From contig NZ_BAAAFG010000016.1 of the NCBI RefSeq assembly GCF_039523415.1, forward strand, positions 248,001 through 312,000: 64,000 bases of DNA. Reading direction: 5' to 3'. The DNA is from Gangjinia marincola (GTDB lineage Bacteria; Bacteroidota; Bacteroidia; Flavobacteriales; Flavobacteriaceae). Below the pieces are notes generated by a model, which was not told where the DNA came from, did no database searches, and worked only from the letters and a program-made list of their open reading frames with translations. This document shows, in pieces, positions 36,713-45,497 of this stretch. Each line of letters begins with the position of its first letter. Position 1 is the first letter of the stretch. Made by a program: the position numbers and the translations under genes.

Positions 36713-37537
36713 TTAGTCAATATAAATGGTGTAATCGTTTCCGTTTACGGTTAATGTGGCCAATGAGTCACACTCCCCTTCACCATAGTTGAGTTCACCG
36801 CTTCTATTATTCCGCGCAAGCGAAACAACACCACTTACAAATATGGGGCAGTCTAATCGTCTGGTCAATTCTTGTGTTACTTCTGCGCTTTTGCTAAATC
36901 CGTTACTGGTCTGTGACGTCCAGCTACCTGTTACGAGATAAACATTGTCTGTCCACGTGCCTGTTCCTACTCCGGCAATCCATTCTCTGGTTTTTGCTAT
37001 GCTTCGGTTCACTAAAACTCCGCTGTCTTCTAATTGAATGGCAACGTCAGCTGTAAATGTACTTTGCGGATTGGCATTAGCATTTTCCTTTACTCTGATA
37101 ATCTTTCCTCCACCCTCTATGAGATTGCCACTTAAAGAAAAATCTTGATAGGTATAGTTAATCTCACGCGATACTTGAGACTCCGTCATTACGGTTATAA
37201 AAATTTGCCCGGCAGCAACATGCCCGTTTTCAAGTGTACATCCATCGCCAAAATCAAGTTCAATTGACGTTACATTAGTATCATTACTTATGGTTGCACT
37301 TACACATGGATTAAAAAAGGAGTTGATTATGGATTTCCCTGCTTGTTTATTCTCTTCTTCCTGTACAAATTGATCAACAATATCGACACTTTGATCAGAA
37401 ATTTGGTTGGCTTTTGCCTCCACGGCGACTTCTTCGGCAGAGATTGCAGCAACTTCAACTTGAGATTGCTCACAAGAATTCAATAGTAGAGCACCCAAGG
37501 TGATTTGTAGGGCCCAAATTTTAGATATTTGTTTCAT
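36713..37537 (-). CDS. Lipoprotein of unknown function
   Basis: This 274-residue protein has a lipobox (ALLLNSCEQ, Cys22), then a low-complexity Glu/Ala/Val linker (about 24-70), and a beta-rich domain with FDFGDGC-like text (ELDFGDGCTLENG), several Thr-rich strands and four Cys that could pair. The C-terminus repeats a similar motif (LNYGEGECDSLATLTVNG). It is a conserved-looking flavobacterial type, but I do not recognise a characterised family. It converges on accD and diverges from rpsO. Confidence 0.7.
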   Translation of the reverse strand: MKQISKIWALQITLGALLLNSCEQSQVEVAAISAEEVAVEAKANQISDQSVDIVDQFVQEEENKQAGKSIINSFFNPCVSATISNDTNVTSIELDFGDGCTLENGHVAAGQIFITVMTESQVSREINYTYQDFSLSGNLIEGGGKIIRVKENANANPQSTFTADVAIQLEDSGVLVNRSIAKTREWIAGVGTGTWTDNVYLVTGSWTSQTSNGFSKSAEVTQELTRRLDCPIFVSGVVSLARNNRSGELNYGEGECDSLATLTVNGNDYTIYID

Positions 37538-37626
37538 AATACGTATGTTTTGTTTTGTAGTAGGACTAAATCAATCGTAAAAAGTTTAATGAGGACAATA
37601 TTTATTTCGGTTTCTCTAAAAAAGAG

Positions 37627-37634
37627 TATATTTG
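37627..37634 (+). promoter_or_regulatory. Bacteroidota -7 box for rpsO (TATATTTG)
   Basis: Matches TAnnTTTG, 49 nt upstream of the rpsO ATG, in the divergent spacer with the lipoprotein gene. Confidence 0.6.
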
Positions 37635-37683
37635 CACCCTGTTTGAAAAAACATACATAAAAATCATTTAAATAAATATTGGC

Positions 37684-37953
37684 ATGTATTTGACTAAAGA
37701 AAAGAAAGAAGAAATGTTCGCTAAGCACGGTAGCAGTAAAAAGGATACCGGTTCTGCTGAGGGACAAATTGCGTTATTCACGCATCGAATTGCTCACTTG
37801 TCTGAGCATTTAAAGAAAAATCGTAAGGATTACAACACAGAGCGTTCGCTGGTAATGCTAGTAGGTAAGCGTAGAGCTCTGCTTGATTATTTAACTAAAA
37901 AGGATATCAACAGATACCGTGCGATTGTTAAAGAATTAGGATTAAGAAAGTAA
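37684..37953 (+). CDS. rpsO: 30S ribosomal protein S15
   Basis: S15 binds the central domain of 16S rRNA early in 30S assembly. The 89-residue length and the motif text (GSAEGQIALFTHRIAHLSEHLKKN, RRALLDYLTKKDINRYRAIVKELGLRK) are diagnostic. The gene is followed by a perfect terminator and then pnp, the classical rpsO-pnp order. Confidence 0.97.
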   Translation: MYLTKEKKEEMFAKHGSSKKDTGSAEGQIALFTHRIAHLSEHLKKNRKDYNTERSLVMLVGKRRALLDYLTKKDINRYRAIVKELGLRK

Positions 37954-37962
37954 GAGTTATAG

Positions 37963-37990
37963 AAAAAGAGAGGGCGCGCCCTCTCTTTTT
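37963..37990 (+). terminator. Perfect palindromic terminator after rpsO
   Basis: AAAAAGAGAGGGCG is followed directly by its exact reverse complement, ending in five T. In the cell the central CGCG would form the loop. It may act in both directions, but genes lie on the plus strand. Confidence 0.88.
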
Positions 37991-38177
37991 AGTTTATTGA
38001 AATATCCTGGAGCAGTTCGCTTCAACATAGTACCGATTATTACGATGTAATAATTAGCTTAAAAGTGCATAAAGCATTTCTCATTGGTCTAAACCTTCAC
38101 AACACAACAACAACTGCTTATTCAAGCAAAAGACCATTGTTTAATAGTAGGAAAATACTCCTGCTGAATTAAAAAGT

Positions 38178-40406
38178 ATGATTCCAAAAGTTTACAAAGA
38201 GGTCATTGACCTTGGTGACGGTAGAGAAATTTCTATCGAAACCGGAAAATTAGCCAAGCAAGCCCACGGGAGTGTTGTGGTACAATCAGGAAAGTGTATG
38301 CTATTGTGTACCGTTGTTTCCAATTACAAACAAAGTGATGTAGATTTCTTACCCCTTACGGTGGATTATCGCGAAAAATTTGCTGCTGCGGGTCGTTACC
38401 CGGGTGGTTTCTTTAAGCGTGAAGCACGTCCAAGTGATGGTGAGGTGTTGACGATGCGTTTAGTAGATCGTGTATTACGCCCACTCTTCCCTAAGGATTA
38501 CCATGCAGAAACACAGGTAATGATCCAATTGATGTCTCATGATGATGATGTTATGCCAGATGCAATGGCAGGTCTAGCCGCATCTGCTGCGATCCAGCTT
38601 TCAGACTTTCCATTTGAATGTGCGATTTCTGAAGCCCGTGTAGGTCGCGTAAACGGTGAATTTATCATCAACCCCACCAGAGCGCAATTAGAAGAATCTG
38701 ACATCGATATGATGATTGGAGCTTCTGCCGATTCTGTGATGATGGTTGAAGGTGAGATGGGAGAAATTTCTGAAGAAGAAATGGTAGAAGCCATCAAATT
38801 TGCCCACGAAGCGATTAAAAAGCAATGTGAGGCTCAAATAAGGCTTGCTGAGGCTTTTGGTAAAAAAGAGGTGCGTGAGTATGATGCTGAGCGTGAGGAT
38901 GCAGATCTTGAGAAGAAAGTACATGACCTTACCTATGATAAAGTATATGAAATTGCTAAAGCAGGTTCTTCGAAAAAAGAACGCAGTAACGCTTTCGCGG
39001 AAATAAAAGAAGAGGTAAAAGCTACCTTTACTGAAGAGGAATTGGAAGATTTTGGTGATTTAGTCTCAAAATACTTCTATAAAGCTGAAAAAGCTGCGAT
39101 TAGAGACCTTACCTTAACTGAAGGTAAACGTCTTGATGGCAGAAAAACAGATGAAATCAGACCAATCTGGTGTGAGGTGGACTACCTGCCATCTACGCAC
39201 GGTTCTGCTATTTTTACCCGTGGTGAAACTCAGGCGTTAGCTACCGTAACTTTAGGTACTTCGCGTGAAGCAAATCAAATTGATATGCCATCATTTGAGG
39301 GTGAAGAAACCTTTTACTTACACTACAACTTCCCTCCGTTCTCAACGGGTGAAGCGCGACCAATTCGAGGTACTTCACGTAGAGAAGTAGGACACGGTAA
39401 CCTGGCGCAACGTGCCCTTAAAGGTATGATTCCCGCAGATTGCCCGTACACCGTACGTGTGGTAAGTGAAGTATTAGAATCTAATGGGTCATCATCAATG
39501 GCGACTGTATGTTCTGGTACGATGGCATTAATGGATGCTGGTGTTAATCTTAAAAAACCTGTTTCTGGTATCGCGATGGGATTAATTAGTGATGGAGATT
39601 CTGGTAAGTATGCTGTACTGTCTGATATTCTTGGTGATGAAGATCACTTGGGAGATATGGACTTTAAGGTAACAGGTACTAGAGATGGTATCACTGCTTG
39701 TCAAATGGATATCAAAGTGAAAGGACTTTCATATGAAATTCTGGTAAACGCCTTAAAGCAAGCCCGTGATGGACGCTTACATATCCTTGAAAAACTAACA
39801 GATACGATTGAGACTCCACGTGATGATGTAAAAGCACATGCTCCTAAAATGGTCACCAGAACTATTCCTAACGAATATATTGGCGCCTTAATTGGACCAG
39901 GTGGTAAAGTAATCCAAGAACTACAAAAAGAGACCAAAACCACAATTGTGATCAATGAAGATCCTGTGACCGAAGAAGGTATCGTAGAAATTCTTGGTAC
40001 AAACCAAGAAGGAATTGATGCAGTTTTAGCTAAAATTGAATCAATCACCTTTAAGCCAGAAAAAGGAAGTATCTACGAAGTTAAAGTGATTAAAGTACTT
40101 GACTTTGGCGCCGTGGTAGAATATGTCGAAGCTCCGGGGAATGAAGTGTTGTTACACATTTCTGAACTAGCGTGGGAACGTACAGATAATGTTACTGATA
40201 TCGTGAATATTGGTGATGTACTTGATGTGAAATACTTTGGATTAGATCCAAGAACCCGCAAAGAAAAAGTTTCTCGTAAAGCTATTTTACCTAAACCTGA
40301 AGGTTATGTAGCACGCCCGCCCAGAGATGATAAAGGTCGAGGTGGTCGTGATAATCGCGGTAGAGACAATCGTAGAGACGATAGAAAACCTAGAGAAGAT
40401 AAGTAA
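38178..40406 (+). CDS. pnp: Polyribonucleotide nucleotidyltransferase (PNPase)
   Basis: PNPase degrades RNA 3' to 5' using phosphate. The 742-residue protein has two RNase PH domains (for example FLPLTVDYREKFAAAGRYPGG and FPPFSTGEARPIRGTSRREVGHG), a linker helical domain, a KH domain (IGPGGKVIQELQKET) and an S1 domain (VKVIKVLDFGAVVEY). The C-terminal tail is rich in Arg, Gly and Asp (RGGRDNRGRDNRRDDR), an RGG-like RNA-binding tail. The catalytic Asp text MDFKVTGTRDGITACQMDIK is intact. A 224-nt leader precedes it, in line with the known autoregulation of pnp by its leader in other bacteria. Confidence 0.96.
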   Translation: MIPKVYKEVIDLGDGREISIETGKLAKQAHGSVVVQSGKCMLLCTVVSNYKQSDVDFLPLTVDYREKFAAAGRYPGGFFKREARPSDGEVLTMRLVDRVLRPLFPKDYHAETQVMIQLMSHDDDVMPDAMAGLAASAAIQLSDFPFECAISEARVGRVNGEFIINPTRAQLEESDIDMMIGASADSVMMVEGEMGEISEEEMVEAIKFAHEAIKKQCEAQIRLAEAFGKKEVREYDAEREDADLEKKVHDLTYDKVYEIAKAGSSKKERSNAFAEIKEEVKATFTEEELEDFGDLVSKYFYKAEKAAIRDLTLTEGKRLDGRKTDEIRPIWCEVDYLPSTHGSAIFTRGETQALATVTLGTSREANQIDMPSFEGEETFYLHYNFPPFSTGEARPIRGTSRREVGHGNLAQRALKGMIPADCPYTVRVVSEVLESNGSSSMATVCSGTMALMDAGVNLKKPVSGIAMGLISDGDSGKYAVLSDILGDEDHLGDMDFKVTGTRDGITACQMDIKVKGLSYEILVNALKQARDGRLHILEKLTDTIETPRDDVKAHAPKMVTRTIPNEYIGALIGPGGKVIQELQKETKTTIVINEDPVTEEGIVEILGTNQEGIDAVLAKIESITFKPEKGSIYEVKVIKVLDFGAVVEYVEAPGNEVLLHISELAWERTDNVTDIVNIGDVLDVKYFGLDPRTRKEKVSRKAILPKPEGYVARPPRDDKGRGGRDNRGRDNRRDDRKPREDK

Positions 40407-40432
40407 AACCAATTTCTTTAGTTTATAAGAAC

Positions 40433-40478
40433 GATTCCTTCAAATAGCAATTATTTGGAGGAATCATTTTTTTTTTAG
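40433..40478 (+). terminator. Terminator after pnp
   Basis: GATTCCTTCAAATA pairs with TATTTGGAGGAATC around a GCAAT loop and is followed by a run of ten T. Confidence 0.87.
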
Positions 40479-40508
40479 AGCTTTCAATTTCTATTCAAAC
40501 AGCTCCTT

Positions 40509-41366
40509 TTGATCAAAAAATACATTTACCTAAGAAAGAATTTTAAACAATACCTTAGAGCAGAAAAAAAAGCCAGAGCAGCTATTTTACCCATTAAGCA
40601 GGGTAAAATACCCGTAATTGTACATACCATGGGGCAGGTAGGATCTACAACTCTAGAAAGATCGCTTAAACAAGATGCTTCATTAGCTGTATTTCACACG
40701 CACTTTCTATCTAAATCAGGGATTAAAAATAATTGGATTACTGAAACTAATAATTTTAAATCTAAACGCATACCGTATCATTTATTAGAGGTGAATAGAT
40801 TGCGTAGGGTGTTGAAGAATTTACCTCAACGAGATATTTATATTATTTCCAGTGTTAGAGATGTAATTGCGCGTCAAATATCTTCATTATATAAACTTCC
40901 TACCATTGCCGAAAAGAATATACAGGATGAGCAAGGTCAAGCCAATAGTCAGCTAGTGTCAAAATTTTTTAATGAATTCGTATTAAAGCGACCTAATTTT
41001 TTTCATTATCCCCTCAATTGGTTTGATAAAGAAGTTAAGGCATGTTTTGATATTGATGTCTTTGAGCATTCCTTTGACCCTGAACAAGGGTATGTCATCA
41101 TACGAAAGGGAAATGTCAATTTACTGGTTCTACACATGGAAAAAATTGATGCGTTAATGCCTACTGTAATCTCTGAGTTTCTTAGTGTAGAAAATTCGTT
41201 GACTTCTATTAGATCAAATGTGCAGCAAAATTCAACCTATAAAGACGCTGTTTCAAACGTGAAGATTCCCAATGAAATTCTTGATCGTGTATACAGTTCA
41301 AAATTAATGGCTCATTTTTATAGTGAAGAAAAGAGAATTGAATTTAAGAAAAGGTGGAATATTTAA
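40509..41366 (+). CDS. Sulfotransferase-like / putative capsular polysaccharide synthesis family protein
   Basis: This 285-residue protein has a sulfotransferase-type P-loop near residue 41 (HTMGQVGSTTLERSL, the 5'-phosphosulfate-binding pattern), the SVRDVIARQISS segment where sulfotransferases bind the 3'-phosphate, and an aromatic C-terminal half. It resembles the 'putative capsular polysaccharide synthesis' (NKWYS) group found in glycan loci. Its isolated position between pnp and rpoD, without glycosyltransferases, is unusual. A TTG start at 40509 is needed, since the first Met is inside the P-loop. Substrate unknown. Confidence 0.6.
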   Translation: MIKKYIYLRKNFKQYLRAEKKARAAILPIKQGKIPVIVHTMGQVGSTTLERSLKQDASLAVFHTHFLSKSGIKNNWITETNNFKSKRIPYHLLEVNRLRRVLKNLPQRDIYIISSVRDVIARQISSLYKLPTIAEKNIQDEQGQANSQLVSKFFNEFVLKRPNFFHYPLNWFDKEVKACFDIDVFEHSFDPEQGYVIIRKGNVNLLVLHMEKIDALMPTVISEFLSVENSLTSIRSNVQQNSTYKDAVSNVKIPNEILDRVYSSKLMAHFYSEEKRIEFKKRWNI

Positions 41367-41469
41367 AATTTTGTCCAAATTGTAACTTTTTACTGTTGTT
41401 TTACGTATAATTATGTAAATGCCCCAAAGAACACTTTTCACAATAATCTTTCAAACAATCATATCGTAA

Positions 41470-42333
41470 ATGAGACAGCTCAAAATTACGAAGCAGGTCA
41501 CCAATCGTGAAACCGCTTCCTTAGATAAGTATTTACAAGAAATAGGTAAAGTAGATCTAATCACTGCTGAAGAAGAGGTAGAATTAGCTCAGCGAATCAA
41601 AGCTGGTGACGATCGTGCACTAGAGAAGCTCACTAAAGCGAACCTTAGATTCGTAGTATCCGTTGCTAAACAATATCAAAACCAAGGATTAACACTTCCA
41701 GATTTAATTAACGAAGGAAACTTAGGATTAATTAAAGCGGCTAAACGTTTTGATGAAACCCGAGGATTTAAATTTATCTCCTATGCGGTGTGGTGGATTA
41801 GACAATCTATTCTTCAAGCACTGGCAGAGCAATCTCGTATTGTTCGTTTACCTTTAAACAAGATTGGTTCGATTAATAAAATTAATAAAACATTTGCTTA
41901 TCTTGAGCAAGCTAATGAGCGTCCACCAAGTGCTGAGGAAATTGCAAAGGAATTGGATATGACCATTAGTGATGTGAAAGAGTCTATGAAAAACTCTGGC
42001 CGTCACGTAAGTATGGATGCACCTCTTGTTGAAGGAGAAGATTCTAACTTGTACGATGTTTTACGATCAGGTGAATCACCAAATCCAGATAAGGATTTAT
42101 TACATGAATCACTACGTATTGAGATAGAACGTGCATTAGAAACACTTACTCCTCGTGAAGCAGATGTGATTCGACTGTATTTTGGATTAGGAGATCAACA
42201 TCCAATGACACTTGAAGAAATTGGAGAAACCTTTGACTTGACACGTGAGCGTGTGAGACAAATCAAGGAAAAAGCAATTAGACGTTTAAAACATACGTCC
42301 AGAAGTAAAATACTAAAGACCTATTTAGGATAG
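41470..42333 (+). CDS. rpoD: Primary sigma factor RpoD (Bacteroidota type)
   Basis: The 287-residue sigma-70 lacks region 1.1, as in the Bacteroidota primary sigma factor. Region 1.2 starts SLDKYLQEIGKVDLIT; region 2 contains LRFVVSVAKQYQNQGL, FKFISYAVWWIRQ; region 3 AEEIAKELDM; region 4 has the helix-turn-helix MTLEEIGETFDLTRERVRQIKEKAIRRL. It should recognise the TTTG/TAnnTTTG promoters seen across the window. It is followed by two hairpins. Confidence 0.95.
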   Translation: MRQLKITKQVTNRETASLDKYLQEIGKVDLITAEEEVELAQRIKAGDDRALEKLTKANLRFVVSVAKQYQNQGLTLPDLINEGNLGLIKAAKRFDETRGFKFISYAVWWIRQSILQALAEQSRIVRLPLNKIGSINKINKTFAYLEQANERPPSAEEIAKELDMTISDVKESMKNSGRHVSMDAPLVEGEDSNLYDVLRSGESPNPDKDLLHESLRIEIERALETLTPREADVIRLYFGLGDQHPMTLEEIGETFDLTRERVRQIKEKAIRRLKHTSRSKILKTYLG

Positions 42334-42365
42334 ACAACATCCTAAGACGAGTACGACGGTACCAG

Positions 42366-42385
42366 ATTCCCATTCATGTGGGAAT
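42366..42385 (+). terminator. Hairpin after rpoD
   Basis: ATTCCCA pairs with TGGGAAT around a 6-nt loop. It precedes the stronger terminator at 42415; alone it lacks a T tract. Confidence 0.45.
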
Positions 42386-42414
42386 TATACTGTTCGTTTT
42401 TTGATTGATGAATG

Positions 42415-42444
42415 ACCTCCGGCTGATTACCGGAGGTTTTTCTT
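42415..42444 (+). terminator. Terminator after rpoD
   Basis: ACCTCCGG pairs with CCGGAGGT around CTGATTA and is followed by TTTTTCTTT. Confidence 0.88.
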
Positions 42445-42491
42445 TATTAACATCTGTTTAATTGATATATTTACAAATTCGTAAATGTATT

Positions 42492-42893
42492 ATGATTTAT
42501 ACTATCTGTTATTGCAGTACCGCATCAGCAACCATAACTCCACAGGAGATCAAACAGCTTATGGTAGATAGTGTTACATGGAATGAAGCTCATGACATAC
42601 ATGGTGCTTTCATTTATACCGATGGTAATTTTTTTCAAATTTTAGAGGGTCCCAAAGAACTAGTCAAACCATTATTTGAAAATATTAAATCTGATGATCG
42701 CCACCACATGATTATCAAATTATATGAAAAGGAGATTGAGGAGTACACCTTTGATCAATATGAATCCTCATTCACCATTGCTGACAGCAAGCAAAGCATG
42801 TATGCCCTAAAAGAGCACTTAAGAGAAACGTCCAAACAAAATCAATCTAGAGAAGCAGTTTCCTACCTTTTAGATAAATTTATGGCGATTTAA
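42492..42893 (+). CDS. BLUF-domain blue-light sensor
   Basis: Starting at the ATG at 42492 the 133-residue protein is a single BLUF domain with a short C-terminal helix. The flavin-binding triad is visible: Tyr7 (ICYCSTAS), Asn31 (WNEAHDIHG) and Gln49 (FFQILEGP). LEGP and the FDQYESSF turn also fit the fold. BLUF proteins bind FAD and change hydrogen bonding around the Gln on blue light. No output domain is fused, so it must act through a partner. It lies between rpoD and rpe, on the same strand. Confidence 0.85.
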   Translation: MIYTICYCSTASATITPQEIKQLMVDSVTWNEAHDIHGAFIYTDGNFFQILEGPKELVKPLFENIKSDDRHHMIIKLYEKEIEEYTFDQYESSFTIADSKQSMYALKEHLRETSKQNQSREAVSYLLDKFMAI

Positions 42894-42905
42894 GGGATAG
42901 AACAG

Positions 42906-42913
42906 TATTTTTG
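42906..42913 (+). promoter_or_regulatory. Bacteroidota -7 box for rpe (TATTTTTG)
   Basis: Matches TAnnTTTG, 17 nt before the ATG at 42931. Its last base is the G of the upstream GTG at 42913, which rules that GTG out as the start. Confidence 0.6.
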
Positions 42914-42930
42914 TGGTCAAAGAACTCCTC

Positions 42931-43590
42931 ATGACTCCAAAAATTATTGCTCCTTCTATCCTAGCAGCTGATTTTGCCAACCTACAACGTGATGTTGAAA
43001 TGGTCAATCAAAGTGAAGCCGATTGGTTTCATATTGATATCATGGATGGTGTATTCGTTCCCAATATATCCTTTGGAATGCCAGTGTTAAGGGATATCGT
43101 TAAACATGCATCCAAAACAATTGATGTTCATTTAATGATCATTGATCCGGATCGTTACATAAGTACGTTCGCTGGATTGGGTGCAGATATACTCACCGTT
43201 CATTATGAGGCCTGCACCCATTTACATCGTACGCTACAAGCTATTAAAGCTGAAGGAATGGAAGCCGGTGTCGCACTAAATCCTCATACAAATATTGATT
43301 TATTAGAAGATGTCATCACAGATATTGACATGGTTTGTTTGATGAGCGTCAATCCGGGTTTTGGTGGTCAAAAATTCATTGAAAATACGTACGCAAAAAT
43401 TAAGAAGCTCAAAGCACTTATTCATAAAACTGGGGCAACCACTAAAATTGAAATTGATGGCGGAGTTACTGATCAAAATGCTGAGAAGTTGATTGAGGCT
43501 GGTGCTGATGTTCTTGTAGCCGGAAGCTATGTATTTAAAAGCAAAGATCAATTAGGTATAATTAAACACCTAAAGGCATTGGTATCTTGA
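42931..43590 (+). CDS. rpe: Ribulose-phosphate 3-epimerase
   Basis: Rpe interconverts ribulose 5-phosphate and xylulose 5-phosphate. The start at 42931 (219 residues, beginning TPKIIAPSILAADFANL) is chosen because a -7 box covers the upstream GTG. Motifs: HIDIMDGVFVPNISFG, VHLMI, MSVNPGFGGQKF and EIDGGV, with the metal-binding His and Asp residues present. It overlaps the ypdA start by 4 nt. Confidence 0.95.
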   Translation: MTPKIIAPSILAADFANLQRDVEMVNQSEADWFHIDIMDGVFVPNISFGMPVLRDIVKHASKTIDVHLMIIDPDRYISTFAGLGADILTVHYEACTHLHRTLQAIKAEGMEAGVALNPHTNIDLLEDVITDIDMVCLMSVNPGFGGQKFIENTYAKIKKLKALIHKTGATTKIEIDGGVTDQNAEKLIEAGADVLVAGSYVFKSKDQLGIIKHLKALVS

Positions 43591-44573
43591 AAAACGTTGA
43601 ACTTATTATTATTGGTGGTGGTCCTATTGGAATCGCCTGTGGCCTAGCGGCAAATAATAAGGGAATTGATTACCTGATTATTGAAAAAGGGACCATCGTA
43701 AACTCTTTATATCATTATCCTGTGAATATGCAGTTTTTCTCCTCTTCAGAGAAATTGGAGATTGATTCTATTCCTTTTATAAGTAAAGAGGCTAAACCAA
43801 AAAGAGATGAAGCGTTAGAGTATTACAGAAGAATAGTCACCAGCAATCAGCTCAATATTAATTTATTTGAAACCGTAAAAGAAGTCAATAAAACCGAAGA
43901 ATTATTTACAGTAAACACTACCAAAGGTACCTATACTTCCCGTTTTTTAATTCTCGCTACAGGCTTTTATGACATACCAAATCTATTAAATATTCCGGGG
44001 GAAGATTTACCTAAAGTGAGCCATTATTACAATGATCCTCACTTATACGCAATGCAAAAAGTCGCTGTAATCGGTGCGAGTAACTCAGCTGTTGACGCGG
44101 CCTTAGAATGTTATCGTAAAGGTGCAGAGGTGTCCATGATCATTCGAGGTGAATCAATTAGCGACCGCGTTAAATACTGGGTTAAGCCAGATATTGAAAA
44201 TCGCATTAAAGAAGGGAGTATTGACGTTTTCTACAACAGTACCGTAAAAGAGATAAAACCTATTTTTATTATCATTGATACTCCTAAAGGTGAAAAAACA
44301 CTTGAAAATAATTTTGTTTTAGCGCTTACAGGATATAAACCAAACTTTCATTTCTTAAAACATCTTGGCGTAAACCTATCTAATGATGACAGCCAAATAC
44401 CCGAATACAATGAAGAAACTATGGAAACGAATGTAAAAGGTCTTTATCTTGCCGGAGTCATTTGTGGTGGGATGGAAACCCATAAATGGTTCATCGAAAA
44501 CTCAAGGGTTCATGCCAAAAAGATTTTAGAAGATATCTCTTCTAAGCATACGGTATTGGACACAAAAAACTAG
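43587..44573 (+). CDS. ypdA: YpdA-family bacillithiol disulfide reductase (putative)
   Basis: This 328-residue FAD/NADPH flavoprotein has the N-terminal IIIGGGPIGIACGLAA FAD loop, the NVQFFSSSEKLEI-like segment typical of YpdA (here NMQFFSSSEKLEID), the NADPH loop VIGASNSAVDAAL and a C-terminal GLYLAGVICGG FAD-binding motif. It has no active-site CxxC, in contrast to thioredoxin reductase. YpdA reduces bacillithiol disulfide in Firmicutes and Bacteroidota. Start TTG at 43587, overlapping the rpe stop. Confidence 0.88.
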   Translation: MKNVELIIIGGGPIGIACGLAANNKGIDYLIIEKGTIVNSLYHYPVNMQFFSSSEKLEIDSIPFISKEAKPKRDEALEYYRRIVTSNQLNINLFETVKEVNKTEELFTVNTTKGTYTSRFLILATGFYDIPNLLNIPGEDLPKVSHYYNDPHLYAMQKVAVIGASNSAVDAALECYRKGAEVSMIIRGESISDRVKYWVKPDIENRIKEGSIDVFYNSTVKEIKPIFIIIDTPKGEKTLENNFVLALTGYKPNFHFLKHLGVNLSNDDSQIPEYNEETMETNVKGLYLAGVICGGMETHKWFIENSRVHAKKILEDISSKHTVLDTKN

Positions 44574-45376
44574 TATCCCGCGAATCTAAAATTGAGCATA
44601 CGTTTGGATAAGGTATAAAGCTCTGGAAAGTTTTGCTTCAGGTAAACTGGAGATTCAATAAAATGTTCAATGAGCACCGCCAGGAATTCAAATTGGTTGG
44701 TATACATGTACGTTCTAAAGTGTGTAGATCCCTTCAGCTTAGCTAAATTTTTTTTGTTAGAAAGATACTTTTCTAATTGATCATATCCATCTGAAAAGAT
44801 TGTACTACTTACATCTTTAAATTTTCGGCTATTAAAATGAAGTACGTGCGTAAACTCATGGATAGCCAAATTTAAATTGTCGTGTTCATTCTCAAATCCC
44901 CTTTGAACTCCCTCCCATGACAAGGCTAGCGACTTAAATGCGCGATTGAACTCGCCCAAATGTTGATGTTTATTCGTTCGGCTAAAAAATGATGAAGGGT
45001 AAACAATAATACGTTCTAAAATATCCAGCGTATAGTTGCGCATCCCAAACGTGAGCATTATGGCAGTTGCACTTATTAAAAGCTTTACCTGCGAAGTAAT
45101 TTCTTGACCCTCTCTTGAAACAAATACTTTATCTTCCATAAACACTGCTAATCGATGTCTAAAAAAACGCTTGTATCTTTGAGAAAGGTTAGCGTAAAAT
45201 GTAAACTCCTTGAGTAAAAACTGCTGTTCTTGCACAGATATATCTTTTAATCTAATGTAAAAGTGTACATAAAGAGGACGCTGTCTTTTTAAAACATATA
45301 ATGATTCAACAGCATTTATTGAAAAAAAAATCAGCATTGCCGTGAAGACTATAATAATAATTATTATTCCTACCAT
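44570..45376 (-). CDS. M90-family zinc-dependent peptidase (MtfA-like)
   Basis: The 268-residue protein has an N-terminal membrane helix (residues 3-20) and a zinc peptidase domain with HEFTHVLH (His173, Glu174, His177), the MtfA/M90 pattern. MtfA in enterobacteria binds the Mlc regulator of glucose uptake; in this species the partner is unknown. It converges on ypdA, with a 4-nt overlap. Confidence 0.83.
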   Translation of the reverse strand: MVGIIIIIIVFTAMLIFFSINAVESLYVLKRQRPLYVHFYIRLKDISVQEQQFLLKEFTFYANLSQRYKRFFRHRLAVFMEDKVFVSREGQEITSQVKLLISATAIMLTFGMRNYTLDILERIIVYPSSFFSRTNKHQHLGEFNRAFKSLALSWEGVQRGFENEHDNLNLAIHEFTHVLHFNSRKFKDVSSTIFSDGYDQLEKYLSNKKNLAKLKGSTHFRTYMYTNQFEFLAVLIEHFIESPVYLKQNFPELYTLSKRMLNFRFAGY

Positions 45377-45497
45377 GTGAAAAAGATTTGGCTGTAGGAA
45401 AATAAGAAACGTAGCTTATAAGGTTTCATGAAGATTTGGTCGTAACGGGTTGCATAAGGTAACAAATCTTTTAAGGAAATAGTATATTCGTCTTTAA

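Noticed and set aside
38146..38165. Hairpin in the pnp leader as an attenuator
   Set aside because: The stem AGTAGGA/TCCTGCT has a wobble and sits right before the start; it may be part of pnp autoregulation but evidence is too thin to list as a feature.
39701..40048. 115-residue ORF antisense to pnp
   Set aside because: Lies inside the KH/S1 part of pnp, rich in Ser/Ile as expected from reversed codons; no independent support.
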